Source: Heterotrichella gracilis
Taxonomy: Eukaryota; Sar; Xanthophyceae; Tribonematales; Xanthonemataceae
Length of the DNA stretch: 64,000 nucleotides
Assembly (NCBI GenBank): GCA_032358255.1
Contig: JAULBX010011878.1
Span: forward strand, 40,655-104,654
Direction: 5' to 3'
Part shown: positions 24,109 to 34,700 of the stretch, in pieces
How the letters are laid out: each line of letters begins with the position of its first letter
Numbering within the stretch: position 1 is the stretch's first letter
Notes under the pieces: generated by a model
Told to the model about the DNA's origin: nothing
The model's database searches: none
What the model saw: the letters and a program-made list of their open reading frames with translations, nothing else
Made by a program: the position numbers and the translations under genes

Positions 24109-27100
24109 ATGACCGACAACCAGGACACCCCTGCGCTGCCGTGGGGCAGGCAAGTCGGGCCCAAAGCTCCTGAAGAGCCAGACACAACACAAGGCGCTGA
24201 AGTGGAAACGCCTGCTGCAAAGAGACAGAGGACAGCTGAGGAGGAGCAGCCAGCAGGGGTGGACAGTCTTGCTGAAGTGGGCGTCGAGCTTCGCCAGCGA
24301 GTAGAGGTAAAGCATACACTGTGTGTTACTTTTTAGAAGACAAGGTCGTGTATTGTCTTGCAATGCCCAGTCACTTCTGGCTGTTTTTGAACATGCATGC
24401 ATATGGAGCGTGTGCCTGGCCACTTATCTCGTACACCAGGGCAGATACCACCCCAACATATTGAGAAACACGTCAAATTCACGGTAAATTTTGCTGATCT
24501 TTTCCCACAGGTGAAGTGGGAGCTGGGTGACGAGCAGGGCAACAAAGTCACAAAGGTGGGTTTTGCACCACAGCTGCTTCATACAGAGGTGGAACAACTG
24601 GCACACTTTCAGCTAGTTGTGGTAGATACTGACAAGAGTCTGAGGAACATACTGCCCTACATGCCTTGCACTAGCCTCGGCCTCATCCCGACCACTGCCT
24701 GTACCACCTCCGCACCGTCGGTTACAACTTAGCGCAGCGAAGTTGCGTGAAGGCACCTGTCCACAACCTGCCGAGTGTCCTGACTCTGGGTGTGCGCTGC
24801 AGTGGTGGGGTGCCTTACTGGACAGAGAAAGCAGCGACCAGGCTTCAGACCTGCCCGGCAAGGTGTTTGTGCTCAAGTAAGCCCTGTAGGGTTTAGGGTT
24901 TGAGGTTTGGAGTTCGGACCTCCCTCGGCCAGGGTGTTTGTGCTTTTTGTGCTCGAATACTTTCCTTGGGGACAGATAGCTGTTGTTGCACCCACTCACA
25001 CACCCAGATCTACACACCCACTCCAACGCACTCACCCACCCATACCCTCCCCACACCACCACCACACACACACACACCAAATTTTTCTCAGCCATGCCAC
25101 ATACCGGTATGTGCTTTTCAGCCAGGGCGTAGCGTACATGCATACCAGCCCATGCGCCAGGGCGTCACTTGCAGTGTGCGCGCCTGACTGACACCCCACC
25201 CGAATAAAACTCAGCCCCTAAACCCTCAGCACCTGGTGTGCAGTGAATCCTAACTATAAGTGCCTTGCTAACCCTCTCAACACGCCTGGCGTACTTGCAG
25301 GTTTGGCCCCTACGCTGACCCTACAGCCAACAATCCCTAACCCCAAACCCTAAACCCTAACGACCTGGTGGTGGCTGCAGGTATGACCCCTACCAGGATT
25401 TTGGCGAGGAGGAATGCAGGGTGCAGTTCCTGTCCAACAGTAAGTAGAAGCCATAGCGCCCAGTGCCATGCGCCCCGGCTCGTAGGGTTTCATGAGGGGT
25501 TTTTGAATGTTTTGTCCAGGGTTTTCTGAAGGTGCAATGCCATCCACACACACCTATGTAGCATGCCATAATGTTGAGCTTCCCAGCGGGTTTACCCAGC
25601 ATGGTCGCTGCCTAACCATGTAGATGTAGCTGTTGCCCTGTAAGCCATGCCCATTTCATTCCAGCTGTCACTCCACTGGGCACCATGTCTGTGATCCTTG
25701 GCTAGGGTTGAAAGCAAACACAGGGCCTCGCGCTTTGTCCCCGCCCTCAGTGTTGCCTGCCAGTCATTGTGCACTCAGCCGTACCCTAGGGTCTGATGCT
25801 CACGCACGCGCACCAGGTTATGCTTCTTCATGCGCTTGTCAATTATGGGGGCCGCACTGCATGCTTAGGGGCATTAGGAGAAAGATTAAAAGTGTTATCC
25901 TGGAATGCTTGTAAATGACTTGTTAATCTGCATGCTTGCCAACCTACACTCCCCTCACCCCAGGAGAGCTGCACGACGTGGTTCAAGGGGAGGTGCTGAG
26001 GTGGAGGGTGGAGGGGGCAGAGCCAGGGGAGGAATCAGACAGCGAGGGTGATGAGGAGGATATCGACCTCAGTGAGCTGGTGGCGCTGGAGGTGCACCAG
26101 GTGGAAAGGTGAGGGGGTGGGAGGGAAGGGGGTGGGTGAGAGGGGAGGGGATTGCATGGGAGGGAGTGACTTGGGGTGTGGTGGGTGGTGCTTCAGGGGA
26201 GAACTTTTTGAATCGGATAGCGGGGTCAAGGAGAGGGCATTGATTTCATTGAGCTGGTGGCCTTGAGGGTGCACCAGGGGGAAAGTTGAGGGGAGGGGAA
26301 TTCGATGGACGTTGAGATGGGTTGCTTGGAGGGCGCTGCGCCAGGGGTCTCAATGTACTCCACCACAGTGAGATGGCAAAAAGCAGCACTCTGCCTTTCC
26401 TGTGATTGTGGTTGTGATTGTAATTGTAGCAGGGTGTCGGCTCATCCCCCTCCTCTCCTGCACTTCCCCTTGATCCCAGGGATATGGGCTGATCCCTGGA
26501 TGACCTGGCACTGCAGCAGCTCTAGCAGGCCATGCCATGCCATGCTACCACAGTGCTATGGTCTAGGAAACAAGTCCCGTGATGAATGCGTAAATTTGTA
26601 ATCCCGCGAGGCCATTGACTCATCACCCCCCTTCCCTTTTGATCCCAGGGATATGGGCCGCTCCCTGGATGACCTTGCGCTTGAGCAGCTGCAGCAGGCC
26701 ATGCCCCCCGCGCAGCAGAGGCAGGTGCTGGAGGGGTTCAGGCACTTCTCAGACTGTTTCATGTGCGTGGCTTGGGGGGGGGAGGTTTAGGGTTTAGGGT
26801 TCAGGCACTTCTTAGATGCATTCATGTGTGTGGCTGGGGATTGGGCGGTGGTTTAGGGTTTAGGGGTCAAACGCTTCTCAGATGCGTTCATGTGCGTGGC
26901 TGGGGGTGATGGGGCCCTGGGTGGGGGGTGGTTTAGGGTTTGGGGTTTAGGCACTACTTAGATGCATTCATGTGCGTGGCTGGGGGTGGGGGGTGGGGGG
27001 GAGGAAGGGGAGGGGTTTCTGGAGGGCTGGAGGGCTGGGGGATTTCCAGACTTGTCCATGGGCGTAGGTGGGGGTGCTGGGGTGCAGGCAGTAGCCTGGT

Positions 27101-27455
27101 GCATTTAGGGTTTAGGGTTTGGTTGTGTGCTGTGTGAGGTGATTGCCTGTGTGCATCCGACCATTATGTGGAATCAGCTCGCGCTGTATCCTGCCACTTC
27201 ATGCGATGCCACTTCATGCGATGCCAGGATGCCATGGATGCCGCGATGGATGCCCATGTAGCACAGTTGCTGGGGTTCTGGCGTGTTCCGGCGGGGAAAA
27301 ACCAAGCCCAGTGTTCAAACCCTAAACTCCAACACCCCATACGCAGCTCGGGCCTGAAGGAGCGCGCCCAAGCCAGTGGCGACGCCTCCACGTACACAGT
27401 CACCCAGGAGGATGTGCGGGCGATCGTGGGGGACATCCGCAAGGGGGGGACCTAG
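24109..27455 (+). CDS. Unknown acidic protein, Tudor-like or chromatin-type
   Basis: Seven exons (24109-24306, 24511-24555, 24803-24876, 25381-25439, 25964-26108, 26649-26762, 27347-27455) join in phase to 247 residues. I do not recognise the family. The first 66 residues are polar, with a possible nuclear signal AAKRQR. Then comes VKWELGDEQGNKVTKWWGAL, followed by VFVLKYDPYQDFGEEECRV and QFLSNRELHDV. This pattern of short strands with aromatic residues and a charged turn is what one sees in Tudor- or chromo-like barrels; that is an inference. An acidic stretch EESDSEGDEEDIDLSEL follows, then a helical C-terminus. Exons are very small (45-198 nt). The donor or acceptor edges of exons 3 to 6 are copied in the adjoining introns, up to four times. 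Confidence 0.78.
24905..24955 (+). repeat. Echo of exon 3 donor end, gene at 24109
   Basis: The exon 3 end with ggcaaggtgtttgtgctc (true copy about 24856-24876) recurs as ggccagggtgtttgtgct about 60 bases on. The two are joined by gtagggtttagggtttgagg. Confidence 0.8.
26222..26540 (+). repeat. Echoes of exon 5 donor and exon 6 acceptor ends
   Basis: Two echoes lie in one intron. At 26222-26295 the end of exon 5 (true copy 26049-26112) recurs with gagctggtggc and ggtgcaccagg. At 26470-26540 the start of exon 6 (true copy 26636-26708) recurs with gatcccagggatatgggc, ccctggatgacct and agcaggccatgcc. The echo of exon 6 carries an in-frame stop. Confidence 0.88.
26798..26985 (+). repeat. Three tandem echoes of exon 6 donor end
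   Basis: The segment aggcacttctcagactg, then ttcatgtgcgtggct, at the exon 6 end (about 26739-26771) recurs at about 26803, 26869 and 26948, each followed by ggtttagggtttagggt or a close variant. Spacing is about 65-80 bases. All keep the GTGCGTGG or GTGTGTGG donor. Confidence 0.9.
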
Positions 27456-28300
27456 GGCTGCCGCACAAGGGCACCCTGCCGGGTGGTGGGTGGCGGCGGC
27501 AGGGGAAGTGGGGGTGAGGGAGGGGGCTCTGCTTTGGGGGCCATGAAGGGGGGGATAGTAAGAGCATGGAGCATCGGCTGGCCTTTCAGTAGAGCCAGGA
27601 TCGGTAGGTGGTGGTGATGGAGGGATGATGTAGTGTGGCGACGCCCAGCAAAGACCCCGTGCCGCGCCGCTGTATCTTTGTGTACAATATAGGGTTTAGG
27701 GTTTAGAAGCCCCGGGGTGGTTTAGGGTTTAGGACATAGGAGCCCCTGGGTGGTTGGAGTCCAGCTGTATCAGCTGGGCTCGTTAGGATAGTAGCAGTTG
27801 TGGTCCACCTAGGCAGTGTGCAAGTGCGTGCCATTCCCGGGAAGGAAGCACCGCAGTGGGTTGGTTTCGTGCATTCCGATATGCATTTCAGCTTCATGGC
27901 GGGGAACTGGGCAACCATCGCATGGTTTAAAGTAAAGCGTTGGTCATATTTTGTTTTGAGGAGTGGCTATGATGGGTCATTAGCAATTTTGCTGTCACGC
28001 CAGAATGCTGTAAGTCATCAAAAGGGAAGCTGCCCAAATTTAATGGAAATGGTTGTTAACGACATGTGGCTCTGAGCCAATGCGATTAAAATGGTGCATG
28101 CCACGGGGCATGTCAACGAAAAAATATGCCAAACTGCATCCTTATGCTCACTTCATATCTCCTCGTCGTGTTTGCTCCGCCATCAGTCACAGAACCGTCT
28201 TCATGTGGTAGAAGTGCTGTGTAGATGTCCAAAAGTCAAAAATGCTCCAAGCGTATCGGCTTACAAACATCAGAAATACGAGGATTGGCTTATCTGAGTT
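27456..28300. other. Spacer between unknown gene and tRNA gene
   Basis: Expected 3'UTR of the gene ending at 27455, with a TGTAA motif at 28009-28013. Two copies of an agcccc..gg.tggtt plus ttagggttta unit lie near 27695-27755. No other gene seen. Confidence 0.5.
28009..28013 (+). promoter_or_regulatory. Candidate TGTAA poly(A) signal of gene at 24109
   Basis: TGTAA on the gene strand about 555 bases after the stop codon. Confidence 0.35.
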
Positions 28301-28373
28301 GACCGCGTAGCGCAGTGGATTAGCGCGTTGGACTTCGGATCCAAAGGTCGCGGGTTCGATCCCCGTCGCGGTT
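28301..28373 (+). tRNA. tRNA-Arg (anticodon UCG)
   Basis: The acceptor arms GACCGCG and CGCGGTT pair in full with one G-U. The D stem is GCGC/GCGC, the anticodon stem TTGGA/TCCAA encloses loop CTTCGGA with anticodon TCG, and the T arm GCGGG/CCCGT encloses TTCGATC. There is no intron and no encoded CCA. A run of six T follows at about 28380-28385 and serves as the Pol III stop. The internal A box (TAGCGCAGTGG) and B box (GGTTCGATCCC) are intact, so the gene looks functional. Confidence 0.97.
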
Positions 28374-28379
28374 GACAAC

Positions 28380-28385
28380 TTTTTT
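28380..28385 (+). terminator. Pol III terminator of tRNA-Arg
   Basis: Run of six T a few bases downstream of the tRNA 3' end. Confidence 0.85.
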
Positions 28386-28534
28386 GGTTTTGGTTCAGAC
28401 CTCAAACTCTTGGAAGTCTTCTGGGTGATAGAGAGATGCTGCAGTCTAGCAGTCACAGTGTCAATCAACAGTACACGCATACGGCAGCTCATCAACTACC
28501 CTCGGTTGACTGGAAACCCATTGATGGTACAGAT

Positions 28535-28860
28535 GCATGCGTTTTTGCATGCATGCACAATGACACTGCAGAAAAAGCTAGGTTTTCGAACCAAATAGCA
28601 CGTTCCTGCATATATAACGTACCTCTGAAAATACACTTCCGTATCCGCTGCACTTTCATGCCCTCTCCCCTTGCTGCATACCCAATTTTCTGTGCTGTTT
28701 TGTTGAGACCATGACGGCCTTGTATGGCCACTCTGCGGGGTTGAGCAGCAACGTTGCCGCAACTCCGTCACAAAGGCGCTGCATATGCAGCACGCCGTGC
28801 AGCGGATTTCCTTGGCCGTGCGAACCAGCCACTGTGCTCCACACCCAGTGGGTACAAGCA
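28535..28860 (+). repeat. Dispersed repeat R2, copy 1
   Basis: About 320 bp related to 30390-30745. Shared blocks include gcagcacgccgtgcagcgg, ttccttggccgtgc.aacca, gccactgtgctccacacc, tatccgctgca and agcacgttcc.gcata. Terminal repeats were not found. It may be a remnant of a retroelement or a segmental copy. Confidence 0.8.
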
Positions 28861-30389
28861 ACCCACCTGCAGATGTCGGCAACCTGTGGTACTCAGCGCT
28901 GGTGGCCAGCCCACGTCCAGCCCAGCGTCCAAACCTACCGTTCCAAAGGAGGAGCACGCTAGTTTCCTCAAGTCCGCAAGCGCCTGGGTGGTGGGTACCT
29001 AGGTGGTTGCAGTGACAACAACCTTTGACTGCTTGCCCTGTCAAGCAGTACACGGTACAGGGTGCACGTGCTTGCACAGGTTGCTTGTTTGTGCTGGGCC
29101 TGCAATGCGCAGAGACCTTGTGCGCTGGAGGCAAGAACGTTTTCTCTGGCCACTTCCCCAGCGCACTCCTCACCTGGGCGTGGGCGTGGGTGTATCGCCA
29201 ACTGACAAGCAGGGACAATCAAATGTGGGTTGTTCACATGGTGGCGCTAGGGGTGAGCTGGGCTATCACCGGTTGGGCCATTGCAAAGATGACGCGGTAT
29301 GTGGTTCTGGAAAGTGTCAGAATAGCTGTGGAGACCTGGGGGGTTCCTCCCTAAAGGTGATTGGCTGGCAGGGTTACAGTCACAGCCACTCGCAGGCTAC
29401 CTTTTGCAGGTGTGGCTGGATGGAGGGTCAGGAGTGTGAGCAACTAAATGTATCTGCCTGCTATATCTGTTTTGCACGCGCACTTCACATGCCTGACAGT
29501 GCGCAAGGTCGCCTGCTGTTGAAAGGGTTGTGGCCTGCCTCGTGCTTTGTCCACTGTATAATGAGCAGGGACCTGACGTTTGCCGTTCGTTTATCGGAAC
29601 CCTTTCAATTACATCATACATGGGTGTCTGTGTTTTGCAATATGTGAAATGCTGTGATGGTTTTCATTAAAGAAACTGATTTTTTGTTTGCCTTTGGACA
29701 GGGAATATGCAGCGCCAAAGGGAAGCTTACGAAGCATCACCTACTTCAAGCATCACCTTCTGTGCGACGTCCCACCCCCCTCTTTCACTCCACAGTCTCC
29801 GCTGTTGACACGTGGCGGCACTCAACAAGGGTTGTACCAGTGCCGGGACGCAGTGGAAGATTGGCGGGGTTTAAAAATCAGCCGTCCACCATCATGGTGC
29901 CCATGCATTTCACTTTTGAGTTCACTGTCGATGCCTTACGCAAACGAGTGGGGTCTAGGTTGTATACCACGGGTGACACAGTGGAATGAAGGCGGGATCG
30001 AAAGCTGCGCACCTGTACAACACGTTTAGTGAGTTTAACTCGTGAGAATAGTCTCTTGGATAGCTATAGGCAAACCAATGGCGACGCTGTTTTAGTTATC
30101 TTTTGCATTGAAACCTGATGCTGGTATCACTATATACTGTACGGCACGCTGCCACTGATAATTCAATTTTAAGATATAATTTTTAATGTCTTGAAGAGCA
30201 TGCAGGCTATAAATGCATTGAATGCAATTTACTTAATGCAATCGCTTTAAATGCATTATATTCTCTGTGTCTTGTGTTTTCAATGCCAAATGCCACGTAA
30301 GCAGCTGGCTAGCAGCTGGTATGTTGATGATTTCTCTGTTGTTCTACAAAGAGCCAGCTTTAGAACGGTTTTGGCATCAAGATTGCCCT

Positions 30390-30745
30390 GTCGCATGCAT
30401 GCATACTTACACTGCAGGGTAAGCTAGGTCTGGGAACTGAAACAGCACGTTCCCGCATAATATGCAGCCATACCGTATACCCAGTATCACTTTAACTCCA
30501 TATCCGCTGCATGTCCAGCCCTCACCCCCTTTGCTGCACACCCAAAATTCTGTGCTGGTGTGTTAAGACCATGCAGGCCTTGTGTGGCCAGCCTGCGAGG
30601 TTGAGCAGTACCTTTGCCACAACACCATCACACCCTCGTCGTAGTACGTACCGCAAGGGCTCTGCATCTGCAGCACGCCGTGCAGCGGGTTTCCTTGGCC
30701 GTGCCAACCAGCCACTGTGCTCCACACCTGATGGGTGCCACAATT
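30390..30745 (+). repeat. Dispersed repeat R2, copy 2
   Basis: Same orientation as copy 1 and about 1.86 kb away, with an extra 20-30 bases near 30640. Similarity is interrupted but runs the whole length. Confidence 0.8.
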
Positions 30746-31728
30746 AGATAAACGCCAACCAAATGGACTGCAGCAGTCCATTTGGTCACAGCAGCTGTAA
30801 CATTTTACATGTGCTGTCACTGGCCATTTCATCAGCGGCCCCAATGACATGGCATGTGGCCACCTGGAATGCATCCAATGGTATTTGCCAATGGCCATGT
30901 TGATACCATATTGATACCATCTACGTAAGCAAGCAGATACCATCTACGTGAGCAAGCAATCTGCCGTTGGCGTTGGTTGGTGCCGTGACAATATGTATAA
31001 TGTCACAACGACAGGTGTACAAAATTTGCCGATTTAATCAACAGCGCGAGAGGTTCGACCAACATGGCAACATGTCTGCAGCGTCCTAGCAATACTGCGT
31101 ACAAGTTCATAAAATCTAGGCTATATGCTGCTTAACACTTGGACATGCCACGATGCAAGACTTGACCAGCCTGACCTACATTACTGTATGGCATACGGTA
31201 GCACACCTCAATGTTATGGTATGGTATGGCATAAGCTGATGCAAAAATGCTGCAACTTTGCATTGAATGAAAACTCTCTGTGCACATGATCAAAGTTGCA
31301 GCAAATTCAACTAGGCAAGACCGTATACCCTACATCCTATACCCTAAAACATGCGTCGCAGCCCATCACGTGTTGTACCACCCGATGCTATCCCCATGCC
31401 ATAGGATTTTCACCTGCTTCCTTTGGGGATATCCCTGGACCCTAGACCTGGGCTGATCATCAGATGCTGTACGACAGTATGCCCTCCCACCAATTGCTAT
31501 CTCACTACCTGAAAGTTGGTGTGACCCTGGCATTCCCTAACACACCACATGCACATGACCGTCACAATCCTCACTGGTGAATATATTCAACATGAATCAA
31601 CATAGTTTTGCCACACATGACCTGCGTCTCCACAGGACGTTAATTGATATACATTAACGTCTTCATCCCATGCACCCATCCACCCCCACCCCTTCGACCA
31701 TGCACCACTGCTTGCCCTGCACCCCGCC

Positions 31729-34700
31729 TTAGGGTTTGCTCAATTTCAAAGCTTCCAGCGGAACCTTGCTGATGTTGACGCCGGTCCCTGGGGATAGCTT
31801 GCGGGGCTCCTTGAGCAGAAACTTCACTCTCTGGGGATCCTTGGTGGGGGCCCGGCAGGCAAAATTCTGGCAGATGAACGCACTTGCTGGCATACCTGCT
31901 TTCCAGCCTGTGGATGGAGAAAACAAGGTGGGATGCAAATATTGTATTTCATTGTATTGACTACCCAATATCCATTTATTTGCGATCGTAGAATGGAGGA
32001 AGGTGACTGAGGCGTGCAATACTGAGGCATTCGAACAGCATATGATCAAGCTGGTAAGGGACTTTTTCTGTTAAGGTAATTTTCAATCATGAGATACCCT
32101 ACCATCCTATCGCACCTTCCCACTGCCACATGTATGCACGTGACCTCCACCCCAGGGTTTCCGTATGAGAACAAACCCTAGGGTTTCTGCACGTGACTGC
32201 ACCCAAGGGCTCCGCACGTGACCCCACTACGAAAGTGCTTTGCATGACCACACCCCATCCTAGGGTTTCCACGAGTAGTCAAAAATCCTACCTGCCCCCT
32301 CCACCACCGCCACCACTTCCGGGTTGTGCTCCCTCCAAAACTCCATGCTCCCCTCCTCCTCTGGATCCAGTATTATGACCACCTTGTCGGGCACAAAGGG
32401 GGAGTGCGCCGCATCAATGAGCGCATCCAGGTCGGGGGAGCCCCTCGTGCCAGCCAAAACCACCTGGTGGAAAGTACAAGGATGAATGATCTGTCTTCGC
32501 TCATGCCGCAATGCATGCAAATTTATAGTACCCAAGGATCAGCATGCACGACAATACACAACGGGGGAGGGCGCGGCATCAATGAGGGCATTCAAGGTCC
32601 GCGGAACCAAGGGTAATAAGATAATAATAGGTCCTATTATTATCTTATTACCCTTGGCGGAAACCCTTGTGCCAGCCAGAACCACCTGCACGAATTTACA
32701 AGGTCCATGTATGCACGAGTAAGAATTTTCAAAGAGAATTGCAAGGATCAGCATGCAAGACAACACGGTACACAGCCCTAAAGCTATTGACTTCAATGAA
32801 GCAACATCCTGCTGCGGTACTCCCACACGGTATGACCAACACACCACCAGTCCACTCCACAGCTTGAGCTTGTGCCCACTTTTGCCTCACCAGGCCACGC
32901 TTCCAATTGTGTAAACAAACCCTACACCGTACATCCTAAACCCTAGCCAGAAAATTAACCCAATCTGGCCAACTTACAAAGCCATACCCATGGGTTGGCC
33001 CATAAACCCCAGCTTAGGGTCCCTCCCATGGCGAGGGCCGCCCTCTGCATACAGGCACAAGCTGCAGCACATCTGCGGCAGCGCATTCCCCCCAGCTCTC
33101 CTCAAACCCCACCAAACGGACCCCACAAACCCTATTCAAAAGCTACCCCAACACCTAGGTGCACCCCAAGCAGTAATTGTTTAAACTTCAGTGTACTAGA
33201 ATAATATTGTTCTCACCTGGCGCGGGCTCCCCACCGCATACAGGAACAGGCTGCAGCACATCTGTGGCAGCGCCAGCGGCACCTCACCCAGCCTCTCCTC
33301 AAATGCAGCAGCGGTAGCCGCCATCCTACCAACCAGCGCCTGCGCCTCGGGCCCCCGCACCATACCTGCCAGCGAAGTAAACTGAGAAAACATTATATGT
33401 ACAAATTTACATGTTGATAGAAACAATTTCTTCAGCCCATGGGGATACAGCTCAACAAAAGGAACTTTGATTCTGCTGCCAGCTCAGGCAACAATATACA
33501 TTTTAGTTGTCGAGAACTGAACTCTTGCCCGCCAGCACTCCCCTGCCTGCGCAACAAAACACTTTCTTCCAGTTTGAAAAACAACACCGCTTTTGGGCGG
33601 CCACATGTACAAGATCTGTACAAGATTTTATTTGAATTGGGAGAAAGGAAATGCTTTTTGGACCCCATGTTTGCTCCTGAAGCTCAAAAAACAACCCTAG
33701 CCCCCCAACACCATACCTGCCAGGCGCCACAGGTTGGCTGCCGCGATTGAGGAGGCCGCTGGCTCTGCCCCATCGTAGTCCTCCTTCATGCGCAGCAGCA
33801 GTGACGCGTCCCCCTTGGCAGCCTGGAAGTAGCCACCTGGAAGTAAAAACGACAGTCAAATTAAAGAAATATGCCTTTGTGAAATGTTTTGCTTATTCTT
33901 GTTTTGTTGGTGTATGTTGGTGTAGGTACGATGGCGTTGTTTTGCCACCAAAGAGCAACGGTTTCTCCATCATGGTCTTGTTCATAGACGAGAGTATGGG
34001 TCCCCCTTCACTGCCTGACAGTGGCCACCAGCGGATGACAACAGTCCCTAAGCCTAGACCCTATTGCAGGTTTCCCATTACTCCACCCCCCCACAAAACC
34101 CCGGCCCCCCTCCCGGTTTCCCACCATCCCATCCCCAACACCCGAACCCACCTGCCGCGTCATTTCCATACCCTAAACTTCAAACCCAAACCCTAGGATA
34201 TCCCACCTGCTTCATCATCCCAGAACAGCTCATCCATCACCCCCTGCAGCTTCAGCGCCCATTTCAGCCACTCAACTCCCCCCCCTGCCGCGTACAGCTC
34301 CAAAAGGCCCCACACCAGGTAGGCGTAATCGTCGGCAAATGCAGGCACATTTGAGGGGCCCCGGCAGTAGCTGCGGCGCAGGGTCCCCATGGCTGGGTCG
34401 TACAGATTTGTGCGGATGAAGGTGGCAGCCTGCGGGGGGTGTAAATGAAAGGTGGTTAGGAAGGTGTATCATGGAGGGTGTCAAGCTGGGTGCCTGGGGG
34501 ACCTTCGGCAAACGGTCCCTAACGCTGTGTTGGCAGTATTGTCTGCGCATTTAAGACCATTTAAGGATCCCAAGATGCCAGGCCTTGGTGCCAGTCGCCA
34601 TACATTCTAGCCACAGTGAAAGCCCTAAGCCCTAAATCCTACACCCCACCTGTATTGCCGCCTGCAGGTACTCCCTGGGATTGCAGCCAGTGACAGGGAA

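Larger units (their letters stand above)
28386..31728. other. Repeat-rich intergenic stretch
   Basis: No gene recognised. It contains both copies of repeat R2 and AT-rich sequence around 30100-30300. The longest open frame (240 codons, minus strand, 28496-29218) overlaps R2 copy 1. It matches nothing familiar, and its match in copy 2 is broken by a stop. Confidence 0.5.

Noticed and set aside
28496-29218. 240-codon open frame on the minus strand
   Set aside because: It overlaps repeat R2 copy 1, shows no domain, and the matching frame in copy 2 is broken.
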